Position numbers and translations under genes: made by a program. From Campylobacter blaseri (GTDB lineage: Bacteria; Campylobacterota; Campylobacteria; Campylobacterales; Campylobacteraceae), in assembly GCF_013201895.1 (NCBI RefSeq), contig NZ_CP053841.1:1488001-1552000 (forward strand): a DNA stretch of 64,000 nucleotides. The letters are read 5' to 3'. Positions within the stretch are counted from its first letter, which is position 1. Each line of letters opens with the position of its first letter. Below the pieces are notes generated by a model that was not told the origin of the DNA, did no database searches, and saw only the letters and a list, made by a program, of their open reading frames with translations. This document shows, one piece after another, positions 1 through 9,151 of the stretch.

Positions 1-2
1 CT

Positions 3-1040
3 TTGTGGTTTTTTAATTATGAGGAAATTCATTCTTTATTTATTGAATCTTTGGAAGAAACGGCTACAAATCAAAGAGCTGCAGTAATTAAATATATTTT
101 AGAGCATAAGAAAAACTATCTTGAAGAAAATATGACTGAATTTTTACCTGAAATAATTACAGCAGATACACCGATTCCTTTTTCAGTAAAAGGATTAAAA
201 ACGTATTTAGAGGGTGAAAATATAAAGGAAGAAACAACAGGTGAAATCTTTAAATCCGGAGATAAAAAAGGTCAAGAAAAAACAAAACAAGGTCAATATT
301 ATGGAAAGTTAACTAATCTTATTACGAGACTGCAAACAAAAATAGATGATAAAAAATATGGGTTTGTATTTAATGAGAAAAACACTGTAAGAGCTGACTA
401 TTTGAAAGAATTTGTTGATAAAATAATGGGAGTAGATAAAAAAATAAAGGTGATAGATTTATCAGAGGTTCCATCAGATATGTTATCTATAATAATAGGG
501 ATTGTAACTAGATTAGTATATGAAATTCAATTTTGGATGTCACCTAAAACAGAAGAAACACGACATCCTATAGCTTTTATTTGTGACGAAGCACATTTGT
601 ACATGCCAAGAGATACAACAAAAATAAAAGCAGTTGAGAATAAATACTTAGAGATATTTGAAAAAATATCTAAAGAAGGAAGAAAATATGGTGTTTCATT
701 GGTAATTGTTTCTCAAAGACCTGCGGAATTAAATTCCACTATAATATCTCAATGCAATAATATTATAAGTTTAAACATTACGAATGATAGAGATAAATCG
801 GCAGTAGCCACCATGTTAACTGATTCATTGGTAGGCTTGGTTGAAACATTACCTAATCTTGATGTTGGAGAATGTATTGTTATTGGAGATTCGATTAAAC
901 TACCTACCAAGATTATTTTATTAGATAAACCTAAAGAAGAACCTAAAAGTTCAACTATTGATTTTTGGGATAGATGGATAGATGGGAAAGGTATAGTTTT
1001 TAATATTAATGAAGAGATTAAATGTATGATAAGACAATAA
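3..1040 (+). CDS. HerA/FtsK-type ATPase, C-terminal part (5' end outside window)
   Basis: C-terminal ~345 residues of a HerA-family P-loop ATPase. The reading frame is open to the window edge, so the Walker A part is missing. A hydrophobic strand ending in the Walker B motif DEAH (about residue 195 of the visible part) and a conserved SQRP segment (about 237-240), typical of HerA/VirB4-like hexameric translocases, are visible. In defence islands such proteins pair with a SIR2 or DUF4297-type nuclease encoded next to them. The partner would lie upstream, outside the window, so the defence role is inference. It is followed by two hairpins, and the next genes are a regulator/Fic pair and a tRNA, consistent with an island. 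Confidence 0.75.
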   Translation: MWFFNYEEIHSLFIESLEETATNQRAAVIKYILEHKKNYLEENMTEFLPEIITADTPIPFSVKGLKTYLEGENIKEETTGEIFKSGDKKGQEKTKQGQYYGKLTNLITRLQTKIDDKKYGFVFNEKNTVRADYLKEFVDKIMGVDKKIKVIDLSEVPSDMLSIIIGIVTRLVYEIQFWMSPKTEETRHPIAFICDEAHLYMPRDTTKIKAVENKYLEIFEKISKEGRKYGVSLVIVSQRPAELNSTIISQCNNIISLNITNDRDKSAVATMLTDSLVGLVETLPNLDVGECIVIGDSIKLPTKIILLDKPKEEPKSSTIDFWDRWIDGKGIVFNINEEIKCMIRQ

Positions 1041-1144
1041 ATATTATTTTAGGGCAAAGTATTTTACGTCTTATTTTAATCTTTATATTTAATATAAACA
1101 TTTATATTATTTAGTTTTATTTTAAAATAATATTTTCAGGGGTT

Positions 1145-1194
1145 TTAGGGGCAACCCCTAACGAGAGATTTTTGTCTGACTTGTCAGACAAAAA
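1145..1194. terminator. two tandem hairpins after the HerA-type gene
   Basis: A 7-bp perfect stem with a 3-nt loop (1145-1151/1155-1161, TTAGGGG-CAA-CCCCTAA) is followed by a 12-bp perfect stem with a 2-nt loop (1169-1180/1183-1194, TTTTTGTCTGAC). The second ends in a short A/T run on both strands, so it could terminate in either direction. The rest of 1041-1399 is AT-rich with no gene that I can see. Confidence 0.55.
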
Positions 1195-1399
1195 GTATCC
1201 TCGCCCTCACACAAAAATAAATATTTTACAAGATATAAAATAAAATTTATAAGCTTATAAAAATAAGATTTTAGGTATGGTTTTTTAGATAAAATTTGAT
1301 ATTATTTTAGACTTGTATTAGTAATAAAACTTTATTTTAATAATACATAAAGCGTTTATGAATATTGATATAATAAACAATAAAAATTTATCTTTTAAG

Positions 1400-2002
1400 C
1401 TAATATGTATTCCTATGCAATTCAATAAGTTTCGTAAATTCTCCAACATCAGCTTTTTTTAAGGCTTCTATATACTCATTTCGTTTTGGATTTTCTTTAG
1501 CTAATAAATCCTCTTGCCACTTAATAGGCATTTTATCATGTTGTCTTAAATAAATATTTGCAAGCATCCTGCTCCATCTCCCATTTCCATTTTTAAAAGG
1601 GTGAATTTGCACAGCTCTATGGTGCAATCTTGCTGAAGTTTCATAAACATCAAAAGTTTTATTTATATCCCAATATTTTATATCCTCACTTAGCTTTTTA
1701 AGCTCCATTGGTACAAGATAAGCTTTAATGCCAATAGATAGCTCAATTTTTCTTAGCTTTCCAGCCCAATCCCATACATTCCCAAACATCTCTTTGTGCA
1801 AAAGCAGCAACCATTCATAAGCAAAAGAAGCTTCTTTTTTTGTTGGTACTGATGCAAGATATTTTATAGTAGCTTCAGCTATGTTTTGGGCTTCTTTTTG
1901 ATAAATTTCTTCTAAGGAGTATATTTTATTTTTTGGTAACAATAATCCAGAGATATCATCTATTGGGGTTGTATTATCTATTGATTTTGTAGAATTCATC
2001 AT
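1400..2002 (-). CDS. Fic-domain protein, mobile mystery protein B type
   Basis: About 200 residues. The Fic core is visible: an FGNVWDWAGKLR segment, then HPFKNGNGRWSR (about residues 134-145). Fic enzymes transfer AMP or related groups to target hydroxyls using this loop. Here the usual acidic metal-binding residue of HPFx(D/E)GNGR is Asn. The whole sequence resembles the 'mobile mystery protein B' family (N-terminal 'TPIDDISGLLLP', then a short helical region), which travels with an HTH partner. The ATG at 2002 overlaps the stop of the upstream XRE gene (TAATG), so I prefer it to the in-frame TTG at 2014. I saw no clear inhibitory (S/T)xxxE(G/N) helix by eye. Confidence 0.85.
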   Translation of the reverse strand: MMNSTKSIDNTTPIDDISGLLLPKNKIYSLEEIYQKEAQNIAEATIKYLASVPTKKEASFAYEWLLLLHKEMFGNVWDWAGKLRKIELSIGIKAYLVPMELKKLSEDIKYWDINKTFDVYETSARLHHRAVQIHPFKNGNGRWSRMLANIYLRQHDKMPIKWQEDLLAKENPKRNEYIEALKKADVGEFTKLIELHRNTY

Positions 2003-2382
2003 TATGCTACCCAAAGCTTATCTTTATATTGTCCATTTAAAAGTTCTTGTTTGAAATTTGATATTATATTTTCTATACCATCTTTGTCTAATCCTTGCAT
2101 TTCAAGAGAAGATGTACCTTGCACCAATGAGGCTAAAAAAATAGCTTTTTTATTAGCTCTTTTTTCCATTAAATCTTTGAGCTTAACCACTTCGTTTCCT
2201 GCAAAATCCAAACCCAAAGTTTGTGTTATTTTCTCAATAGTACTAAGCTTCACATCATCTCCAGATAGAAATCTATTTAGAGTTCTTGTACCTATATGTG
2301 AAATTTTAGATAAATTTTCAATTGTTATATTTAATTTTTTTCTTCTAGTTTGAATTTTATTTATTAAATCTTTTCGTGTCAT
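2002..2382 (-). CDS. XRE-family HTH regulator, partner of the Fic protein (mobile mystery A-like)
   Basis: 126 residues with an N-terminal helix-turn-helix of the Cro/C1 type (about residues 8-60, with the 'IENLSKISHIGTRTLNRFLSG' style of motif) and a C-terminal helical tail. It precedes and overlaps the Fic gene by one base (TAATG), the order and coupling of an antitoxin/regulator with its effector. A good ribosome site (AAAAGGA, 8 nt upstream) supports the start. A sigma70-like promoter with an overlapping inverted repeat lies just upstream, so autorepression is likely. Assignment to mobile mystery protein A rests mainly on context. Confidence 0.75.
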   Translation of the reverse strand: MTRKDLINKIQTRRKKLNITIENLSKISHIGTRTLNRFLSGDDVKLSTIEKITQTLGLDFAGNEVVKLKDLMEKRANKKAIFLASLVQGTSSLEMQGLDKDGIENIISNFKQELLNGQYKDKLWVA

Positions 2383-2401
2383 GTCTTAATCCTTTTAAAA
2401 T

Positions 2402-2430
2402 ATTATGCCGTAAATGACATATAAAGTCAA
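2402..2430 (-). promoter_or_regulatory. sigma70 promoter and putative XRE operator
   Basis: On the minus strand, TTGACT, a 17-bp spacer and CATAAT lie just upstream of the XRE gene. TGAC-N7-GTCA (2415-2429) is an inverted repeat overlapping the -35, a plausible operator. A near-consensus -35 is unusual for Campylobacter promoters. Confidence 0.5.
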
Positions 2431-3250
2431 TCAATACTTTGTTTATATGATTCCAATCTAACAAGAAAAAATTGATATAATCTTTTTGTATTTCATGAAC
2501 TATTGTAAATAAGCTTAATATCTAATAGTCAGTTCTAATAAAAAATGAAATTTCTACAAGTTGTTAAAATTAAGATTTATTTTTATTGTTTTTTTGTGAA
2601 AAAAGTTTTATGTTAATTTAAAAGTTATATTAGTAGCAAAACTTATTTTAATAATAATGCAAAATATTTATAAATTTTAAATTCAATAAAAACATAAATT
2701 GAAGTTATGTATAAAAAGTAGCAAAGTTAAACAAATCTATCTGCCAAGTGATACATTGATTATATAAATTTTCTTAAAATTTTTAAAATTTATTTTAAAG
2801 CTACGAAAATATACTTTTTTAAAAACATATGTTTTTATATATACTCTAACTTTGTTGCAAGGAAAATTATAAATAAAAGTTGTCGATATATATTTAAGCA
2901 TTCTTTATACTATTTTTACAATGGAATAAAATGCCTTGCCACCCAAAATAAACCTATGCCAAATATACATAATGTACATAAAACATAATCAACTTATCTA
3001 TCAAACTTTATGTTTTATTTATTTCCAAGTTTTTTATAATACTATATAAAATTATATTAATAAAAATATATAATCTTAGTTATATTATGTAAAATATAGC
3101 ATTTTAAAAATCATTAAAATACTATGAAGCATTTTAGAGTTTAATAAAATTCTGGGAACAAATAGGGAACAAAAAGTCAAATTATCTCAAAACTTAAACA
3201 TTCTAAAATATCGCTAAAATGGGGATTTAAAAAGGGTTTTTATGAAGTAA
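2431..3250. other. gene-free AT-rich stretch between XRE/Fic pair and tRNA-Asn
   Basis: Very AT-rich with many stops in all frames. I see no credible coding sequence. A short direct repeat GGGAACAAA-TA-GGGAACAAA is at about 3152-3171. It may be the eroded edge of an island integrated at the tRNA. Confidence 0.4.
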
Positions 3251-3325
<75 letters not shown>

Positions 3326-3346
3326 ATAATTTAAAAATGAAATGTT

Positions 3347-3352
3347 ATTATA
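3347..3352 (-). promoter_or_regulatory. -10 box of tRNA-Asn
   Basis: TATAAT on the minus strand, about 22 bp upstream of the mature tRNA 5' end, with no other gene between. Confidence 0.45.
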
Positions 3353-3358
3353 TACAAT

Positions 3359-3392
3359 ATTTATAGATTTGTCAATAGGCAAATCTATAAAT
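3359..3392 (-). terminator. pyrC terminator
   Basis: Perfect 13-bp stem (ATTTATAGATTTG, 3359-3371 / 3380-3392) with an 8-nt loop, directly after the pyrC stop codon. Confidence 0.6.
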
Positions 3393-3398
3393 TTATAG

Positions 3399-4679
3399 TT
3401 AAGCCATTAAATTTGGAAAATCCCAAACAATTTTACCATTTTTTATAGTAACAACCGCTGCACCTTTTAGCATTTTTCCAAAAAGAGGAGAGTTTGTAGA
3501 TTTTGATTTGTTAAGATTTTCATCATAAACATACTCAATATCTGGATCAATTATAGTAATATCAGCCAAATAACCTTCCTCTATCGCACCTTTATTTTTA
3601 AGATTAAGTATCTCAGCTGGTCGTTTAGAAGTAAGTCTTACCATATCTTCTAAAGTTATAACTCCATCTTCAACAAGTTTTAAAGTAAGCGGAACAAGAG
3701 TTTGAAGTCCTAAAATTCCAAATGCAGCATGGTCAAATTCAGTAAATTTATCATCCACATTATGAGGTGCATGGTCAGTTGCTATAACATCTATAAGTCC
3801 ACTTTTTAAGCCCTCTCTTACGGCCTCTTTATCTGTTATTTCACGAAGTGGTGGCGACATTTTGAAATTTGTGTCATAGTTCATTAAATTTTCATCTGTA
3901 AAGGTAAAATGGTGAGGAGTAGCTTCGCAAGTTACATTAATGCCCTCTTTTTTAGCCATTTCTATCATCTTTAAAGACCACTGTGAGCTTACATGAGCTA
4001 TATGTATATGCCCGCCAGTTAGCTTAGCAAGCAACATATCACGGCTTACCATTATCTCCTCTTTTTCTCTTGGCATACCTTTTAAGCCTAAAATTGCTGA
4101 AACTTTTCCCTCATGCATAACGCCACTTCTGCACATAGAACAGTCCTCACAATGACTTATAACATATGAACCAAAATGCTTTGTATACTCAAGTGCAGCT
4201 CTCATTACATCGCTTGAACTTACAGGAAGTCCATCATCACTAAAAGCAACAGCACCAGCATTTAGCATATCACCCATTTCAGTTATGCCCTCGCCTTTAA
4301 GCTGTTTTGAAATAGCTCCAATCGGAAGCAAATCCACAAGCCCTCTAGCCTTAGCTTTGGCTATCATATCTCTTGTTATAACAGCATTATCATTAACAGG
4401 ATTTGTATTTGCCATAGGTAAAACAGTAGTAACTCCGCCAGCTACTGCTGCTTCGCTTCCTGAGTTTATATCATCTTTGTATTCATAACCTGGATCTCTA
4501 AAATGCACATGCATATCAATAAGCCCTGGCATAACTAGCTTGCCAGTTGCATCTATAACCTTATCAGCATCTAAATTTTCATCTGTAATTTTTGCGATTT
4601 TATCATCTTCAATTAGTATATTTGCTTTTTTAGTTCCATCACTATTTACTATAGTTGCATTTTTTATAAAAAGTCTCAT
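3399..4679 (-). CDS. pyrC: dihydroorotase, class I
   Basis: 426 residues. Catalyses ring closure of carbamoyl-aspartate to dihydroorotate, the third step of pyrimidine synthesis, in the cytosol. The zinc-binding signature MHVHFRDPG (H57, H59) follows the amidohydrolase N-terminal strand, and the ATDHAPH motif lies near residue 300. Length and sequence style fit the long class I enzymes rather than the short E. coli-type PyrC. The upstream neighbour is pyrB, one base away, so the two form a pyrimidine operon. A 13-bp hairpin follows. Confidence 0.93.
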   Translation of the reverse strand: MRLFIKNATIVNSDGTKKANILIEDDKIAKITDENLDADKVIDATGKLVMPGLIDMHVHFRDPGYEYKDDINSGSEAAVAGGVTTVLPMANTNPVNDNAVITRDMIAKAKARGLVDLLPIGAISKQLKGEGITEMGDMLNAGAVAFSDDGLPVSSSDVMRAALEYTKHFGSYVISHCEDCSMCRSGVMHEGKVSAILGLKGMPREKEEIMVSRDMLLAKLTGGHIHIAHVSSQWSLKMIEMAKKEGINVTCEATPHHFTFTDENLMNYDTNFKMSPPLREITDKEAVREGLKSGLIDVIATDHAPHNVDDKFTEFDHAAFGILGLQTLVPLTLKLVEDGVITLEDMVRLTSKRPAEILNLKNKGAIEEGYLADITIIDPDIEYVYDENLNKSKSTNSPLFGKMLKGAAVVTIKNGKIVWDFPNLMA

Positions 4680-4680
4680 T

Positions 4681-5607
4681 TTAGCCTCTATTTTTTATTA
4701 ATGTACTTAAAACTGCCATTCTAACAGCAACTCCGTTTTCAACTTGATTCAACACCATTGAGCACTCACTGTCTGCAACATCTGAGTTCAACTCAACCCC
4801 TCTATTTATTGGTCCTGGGTGAAAAACAAGTGGATTTTTATTTGCAAGTTTTACTCTTTCTTTAGTTAATCCAAAAAATTTGCTATACTCTCTAGTGCTA
4901 GGGAATGGTGTGCTACTTCCTTGTCTTTCAAGTTGAACTCTAAGCATAATGATAACATCAGCTCCCTCAACTGCTTCTTCCATATTTTTAGCAACCCTAC
5001 AGCCAAAAGCATCAACCCTATTTGGCATCATCATAGGAGGTCCAAAAAGAGTAACATTTATACCAAGAGTTTTCATAGCCCAAATGTCGCTTCTTGCAAC
5101 TCTACTATGTTCAATATCGCCTATAATAGAAACATTAAGACCTTTAAAACTACCTTTATGTTCCCTGATTGTAAAAAGATCGAGCAAAGCTTGAGTTGGA
5201 TGTTCATTTAGTCCATCTCCTGCATTTACTACACAAGCATTTGAGTTTTGTGCTATAAATCTAACACTTCCTGAACAATTATGCCTAACAACGAAAATAT
5301 CTGTCTTCATAGCCTCCATATTATGTATGGTGTCTATCAAAGTTTCGCCTTTTTTTGTGCTACTTTGAGAAGCTGTAAAATTTATAGCATCGGCTCCTAG
5401 CCTTTTAGCAGCTGTTTCAAAAGAGGTTCTTGTTCTAGTGGAATTTTCATAAAAAACATTAATAACAGTTTTTCCACGAAGATTATCTGCTTTTTTAATG
5501 CTTTGGTTGTTTAGGTTTTTGAATTCTTTTGCATAATCTAGAAAAAACATAAGCTCATCACTGCTAAGGTCTCTTGTGCCTAGCAAATCTTTGCGTTTAT
5601 ACGACAT
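4681..5607 (-). CDS. pyrB: aspartate carbamoyltransferase catalytic subunit
   Basis: 308 residues, the usual length. Condenses carbamoyl phosphate and aspartate to carbamoyl-aspartate, the committed pyrimidine step. Carbamoyl-phosphate motif STRTR (residues 56-60), the HPTQ motif near 136, and the C-terminal HPGPINRG segment are intact. No regulatory subunit (pyrI) is adjacent. It sits immediately upstream of pyrC, and an 89-bp divergent intergenic region separates it from creA. Confidence 0.95.
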   Translation of the reverse strand: MSYKRKDLLGTRDLSSDELMFFLDYAKEFKNLNNQSIKKADNLRGKTVINVFYENSTRTRTSFETAAKRLGADAINFTASQSSTKKGETLIDTIHNMEAMKTDIFVVRHNCSGSVRFIAQNSNACVVNAGDGLNEHPTQALLDLFTIREHKGSFKGLNVSIIGDIEHSRVARSDIWAMKTLGINVTLFGPPMMMPNRVDAFGCRVAKNMEEAVEGADVIIMLRVQLERQGSSTPFPSTREYSKFFGLTKERVKLANKNPLVFHPGPINRGVELNSDVADSECSMVLNQVENGVAVRMAVLSTLIKNRG

Positions 5608-5702
5608 CTATAGCTCCATTTCTAGAAGCTAATTCTAGCAAATTTTTGCTTAAGCAATTAAAAATTTACTTTTAAAAGTTAAAATTTATCAAAAGGATGA
5701 AG

Positions 5703-6185
5703 ATGAAAAATTCCATTATAATTTTAATTTTTTTAATGTTAAATTTACATGCAAAAGATAACCTTATAGGTTCAGTAAATACAGCGTGGAAACTCATTGG
5801 AAAAAATGATAGAATTGAAGTTATATCAGTAAAAGATCCAAAAATAGATGGTATAACTTGTTATCTATCTTATGCTAAAAAAGGTGGAACAAGTGAGATG
5901 ATAGGACTTGAAGAAGATACTAGTGATGCTTCAGTTTCATGCGAACAAACTGCTCAAAAAATTGTGATTAAAGAAGATATTTCACAAGAGGAGGATATTT
6001 TCAAAAAAAGAAGTTCGGTGCTATTTAAAAAGACAAGAATAGTTAGAATGTATGACAATAAAAACGAAACTATAGTCTATCTAGTATATTCTGATAGGTT
6101 GATTGATGGCTCTCCTCAAAATTCCATAACAGCAGTTCCTTGTAACCAAGCTACTGGAAATGTTTGCGAATTTAAGAAAAAATAG
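5703..6185 (+). CDS. creA: CreA family periplasmic protein
   Basis: About 160 residues. A hydrophobic N-terminal signal peptide (MKNSIIILIFLMLNLHA) is followed by the CreA-family body, with typical segments IGSVNTAWKLIGKNDRIEV, DPKIDGITCYLS and a late IVYLVYSDRLIDGSP...TAVPC. CreA is a conserved periplasmic protein of unknown function. I prefer the ATG at 5703 over the one at 5697 because AAAAGG then stands 6 nt upstream; from 5697 it would abut the start. It is convergent with the HAD gene (7 bp apart) and divergent from pyrB. Confidence 0.85.
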   Translation: MKNSIIILIFLMLNLHAKDNLIGSVNTAWKLIGKNDRIEVISVKDPKIDGITCYLSYAKKGGTSEMIGLEEDTSDASVSCEQTAQKIVIKEDISQEEDIFKKRSSVLFKKTRIVRMYDNKNETIVYLVYSDRLIDGSPQNSITAVPCNQATGNVCEFKKK

Positions 6186-6192
6186 ACTTAGT

Positions 6193-6834
6193 TTATAAAC
6201 TTAGTCTTAGTATATCCCAACCCTTTTGTAAAGCTATTTTTTCTAGCTTTTTATCAGGGTTTATGCAATGAACCTCATCTGAGTATTCACACATTGCAAG
6301 GTCATTTATAGAATCAGTATAAAAAACTACCTTTTTAGGATTTAAATTTTTTTCTTCTAAATATTTTTTAAGTGCTTTAACTTTACCCTCTTGAAAGCTT
6401 AAAGGCTCATAGTATTCATCAGTATAATACCCATTTTTTACCTTCAACTTTACCCCTATACTGTCATCTACTTTAAGGAGTTTTGCTATGGGTTTTACAA
6501 CATATTCAGGCGTTGCTGAGATGATTAAATTTGGACTAAATTTAGCTATCCACTCTTTTGCCTCTTTGTAGATTATAGGTTTGATTTTTTGCTCTAAATA
6601 TTTAGCCATCAAATTTGAAATTTCATCTAAACTTACTTTACTAAGTGAATTTACAGAAAATTTTAAATACTCAAGCATATCAAGTTTGCCTTCATCATAA
6701 AGCTCTATCATCTTATCATTTTCTTCTATAAACTCACTATCTAAAATTCCCTCTTCTAACAAAAACTCATGCCACAAATCATAACTATCACCATGAAGTA
6801 AAGTTTTGTCTAAATCAAAAATCGTTAAAGTCAT
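6193..6834 (-). CDS. HAD-superfamily phosphatase (subfamily IB, SerB-like)
   Basis: 213 residues. N-terminal FDLDKTL is HAD motif I (nucleophile and acid/base Asp). LIISATPEYVVKPIA is motif II, and VVFYTDSINDLAMCEYS is the K/D-S-x-x-D motif III/IV region. The helical cap between motifs I and II fits subfamily IB (phosphoserine phosphatase and relatives). The substrate is not predictable. It lies 8 bp after the patatin-like gene and is probably co-transcribed with it and hemE. Confidence 0.85.
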   Translation of the reverse strand: MTLTIFDLDKTLLHGDSYDLWHEFLLEEGILDSEFIEENDKMIELYDEGKLDMLEYLKFSVNSLSKVSLDEISNLMAKYLEQKIKPIIYKEAKEWIAKFSPNLIISATPEYVVKPIAKLLKVDDSIGVKLKVKNGYYTDEYYEPLSFQEGKVKALKKYLEEKNLNPKKVVFYTDSINDLAMCEYSDEVHCINPDKKLEKIALQKGWDILRLSL

Positions 6835-6842
6835 ACAAGCTC

Positions 6843-7592
6843 CTAATTTTGAAACATTTTAATATCCACTGATTTATAACCTAAATCAAACATCTCATCA
6901 TAATTTCTAAATGTAAAAAGAGAGTAATCACTAAGTTTATTATTAGTTATAAAAATATTACACTCTTTTTTTGTAAGTATTGTATTTTGAGCTAAACAAA
7001 GTGACAATGCCCTGCTTAAATTTCGGCTAACGCCTGTTTTTGTTATCTTATAACTAGGATGTAAATCAACGCCACATATTGGAAGCTTATACTTTTTAAG
7101 TGGGATAATAGGCAAATTATCAACAAACCCACCATCAACAAGAACATATTTACCGTATTCAACTGCTTGGAAAAATGGCACCAAAGCACAACTTCCTAAA
7201 ACAGTTTTAAGAGTATCGCCACTATCAAAATATACAACCTTACCCTCAAGCAGATCAACACAAGTTACATAAGTTGGAATATTTAAATCTTCTAATTTTT
7301 CACAAGGAAGAAGTTGTTGCACTATATCTGAAGTTTCATCTATTTTAATTAAGCTTTTAAGAGATAAATTTGGTTTAAAAGCCTTTTTAAACTCTTTTGT
7401 TTGAATTATTTTTAAAATTTCTTTTGGCTTCATACCGCCACCATAGCAAACTCCAACAAAAGCACCTATACTACTTCCTGAAATCGCTTTTATCTTTATA
7501 TCAAGCTCGTCAAGTTTTTGTAAAACTCCAAGATGAAAAACGCCTCTAGCAGCTCCACCACCGAGGCTTAAACTAATTGTATCTATAAACAT
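6843..7592 (-). CDS. patatin-like phospholipase (RssA type)
   Basis: 249 residues. Oxyanion motif GGGAARG near residue 11, nucleophile elbow GSSIG with Ser41, and catalytic Asp in DGG (Asp153) form the complete Ser-Asp dyad of patatins. No signal peptide or membrane anchor is seen, so a cytoplasmic acyl-hydrolase is likely. It sits between hemE and a HAD phosphatase on the same strand. The natural substrate is unknown. Confidence 0.88.
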   Translation of the reverse strand: MFIDTISLSLGGGAARGVFHLGVLQKLDELDIKIKAISGSSIGAFVGVCYGGGMKPKEILKIIQTKEFKKAFKPNLSLKSLIKIDETSDIVQQLLPCEKLEDLNIPTYVTCVDLLEGKVVYFDSGDTLKTVLGSCALVPFFQAVEYGKYVLVDGGFVDNLPIIPLKKYKLPICGVDLHPSYKITKTGVSRNLSRALSLCLAQNTILTKKECNIFITNNKLSDYSLFTFRNYDEMFDLGYKSVDIKMFQN

Positions 7593-7617
7593 GAATAGCT
7601 CTTATTTAAAAACTTTT

Positions 7618-8640
7618 TTATACTGCACTCATTTCTTGAACTAATTTTATAAAATATTTTGCATTTTCAACAGGAACATCTGGAAGTATACCATGTCCTA
7701 AATTAAAGATATGGCTTTTACCTTTCATAATGTTTAAAATATTCTCTACACTTTCTTTGATGGCATCTTTGCTATAAAGTCTAGTTGGTTCCATATTTCC
7801 TTGAAGAGTGTATCTATCTGAAAGCTTCTTGCTTGCAAGTTCCATTGGAGTGCTCCAATCAACACCAAAAACATCAAAATTGCCAGATATTTTATCTAAA
7901 TATCCACTTATGCCTTTTGGAAAAACTATAACAGGTATATCCGGATATCTATCTTTTATATAATCAACTATTTCAATTATATATTTCCAAGAAAACTCAA
8001 AAAACTTATCTTTTTCAAGTGCGCTTGCCCAACTATCAAAAATTTGAACAGCATTCACACCGCTTTTAATTTGATTTTCAAGATATATTTTTGTAGCATC
8101 AGTTACTTTTCTTAAAATTTGATGAACAAACAGAGGATTTTGATAAATCATTTTTTTACAAATAGCATAAGTTTTTGTGCTACCGCCTTCAATCATATAA
8201 GTCGCATTTGTCCAAGGTGAACCACAAAAACCAATTAGTGCTTTATCTTGTGCCAACTTATCTCTTGTAAGTTTAATTGTGTCATAAACATATGTTAATT
8301 TATCTGGTGCACCTTTTTCATCTAATTTTTTTAAATCCTCATCAGTTCTTATAGGATTGTGGAAAACTGGACCTTGCCCTTTTATAAACTCCAAATCCAT
8401 TCCCATTTCAAGTGGAATTACCAAAATATCACTAAATAAAATTGCCGCATCAACTCCTAAAATATCAACAGGCTGAAGAGTAACTTCACTAGCTTTTTTA
8501 TAATCTTTGCATAAATTTAAAAACCCTCCAACACTTTGTCTAACAGCCATATACTCAGGCAAGTATCTACCAGCTTGTCTCATCATCCAAACAGGTGTGT
8601 AAGGTGTCTCTTTTTTTAAACATGCATCTATAAATATCAT
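7618..8640 (-). CDS. hemE: uroporphyrinogen decarboxylase
   Basis: 340 residues. Removes four carboxyl groups from uroporphyrinogen III to give coproporphyrinogen III in haem synthesis. The N-terminal signature [15 protein letters not shown] and the internal [17 protein letters not shown] segment are characteristic, and the length is normal. A high haem supply fits the presence of the 8-haem and 4-haem cytochromes nearby, although they are separate transcripts. Confidence 0.96.
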   Translation of the reverse strand: MIFIDACLKKETPYTPVWMMRQAGRYLPEYMAVRQSVGGFLNLCKDYKKASEVTLQPVDILGVDAAILFSDILVIPLEMGMDLEFIKGQGPVFHNPIRTDEDLKKLDEKGAPDKLTYVYDTIKLTRDKLAQDKALIGFCGSPWTNATYMIEGGSTKTYAICKKMIYQNPLFVHQILRKVTDATKIYLENQIKSGVNAVQIFDSWASALEKDKFFEFSWKYIIEIVDYIKDRYPDIPVIVFPKGISGYLDKISGNFDVFGVDWSTPMELASKKLSDRYTLQGNMEPTRLYSKDAIKESVENILNIMKGKSHIFNLGHGILPDVPVENAKYFIKLVQEMSAV

Positions 8641-8650
8641 ATATTTTCCT

Positions 8651-9151
8651 TTAACTTTTATGTAAAAAATATAGCGCTAAACATAACGCTAAAATTGAAA
8701 CTGCAAGATAAACTAATTCAAGCGGGGTTGAGAAATTTGAATGCAAAACCCTTTGAAAAAAGTTTACTATCAGAACCATCACTATAACTTTTCCGAGTTT
8801 ATCTTTTAGCTCATTTAAATTTTTTATCTCTAAAACTTTAGAATTATTTTTAGAACTTTTCATTATATCTATTTCGGATATAAAAAGCTCATAAATTCCA
8901 AAGCTAAAAATAAATAATACTAAAGCCATAAGATATAAATCAATTCCGCCGACTAAAGCACCTATAGCATCTGCATGCAAATCTATAGCTTTATTGTTAT
9001 TTATAAAATAATCCCAGGCACCAAAAAGTACCCTTAATATATCATAGCTTGCTATTATAAAGCAAACCACCGCACCAATAATTCCAAAAATAACAGGTAA
9101 AATAGTTATATGCCTACTACCCCAAAGCATCTTTTCAAATATCTTAGACAA
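8651..9151 (-). CDS. UPF0114 (YqhA-type) membrane protein
   Basis: 166 residues with about four hydrophobic segments (roughly 17-40, 63-87, 121-138 and 143-162). The conserved [27 protein letters not shown] core is diagnostic of the UPF0114/YqhA family, whose function is unknown. The start is TTG (9151) with AGGAGAG just upstream; an ATG at 9130 is the alternative. It overlaps the preceding epimerase gene by 8 bp and so is translationally coupled. Confidence 0.85.
   Translation of the reverse strand: MSKIFEKMLWGSRHITILPVIFGIIGAVVCFIIASYDILRVLFGAWDYFINNNKAIDLHADAIGALVGGIDLYLMALVLFIFSFGIYELFISEIDIMKSSKNNSKVLEIKNLNELKDKLGKVIVMVLIVNFFQRVLHSNFSTPLELVYLAVSILALCLALYFLHKS

Noticed and set aside
4285-4488. 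Open frames on the plus strand inside pyrC, pyrB, gyrA, infB, lpxC, tyrA and others
   Set aside because: They are antisense shadows of strongly supported genes, lack ribosome sites and have low-complexity, Ser/Ile/Phe-rich translations.
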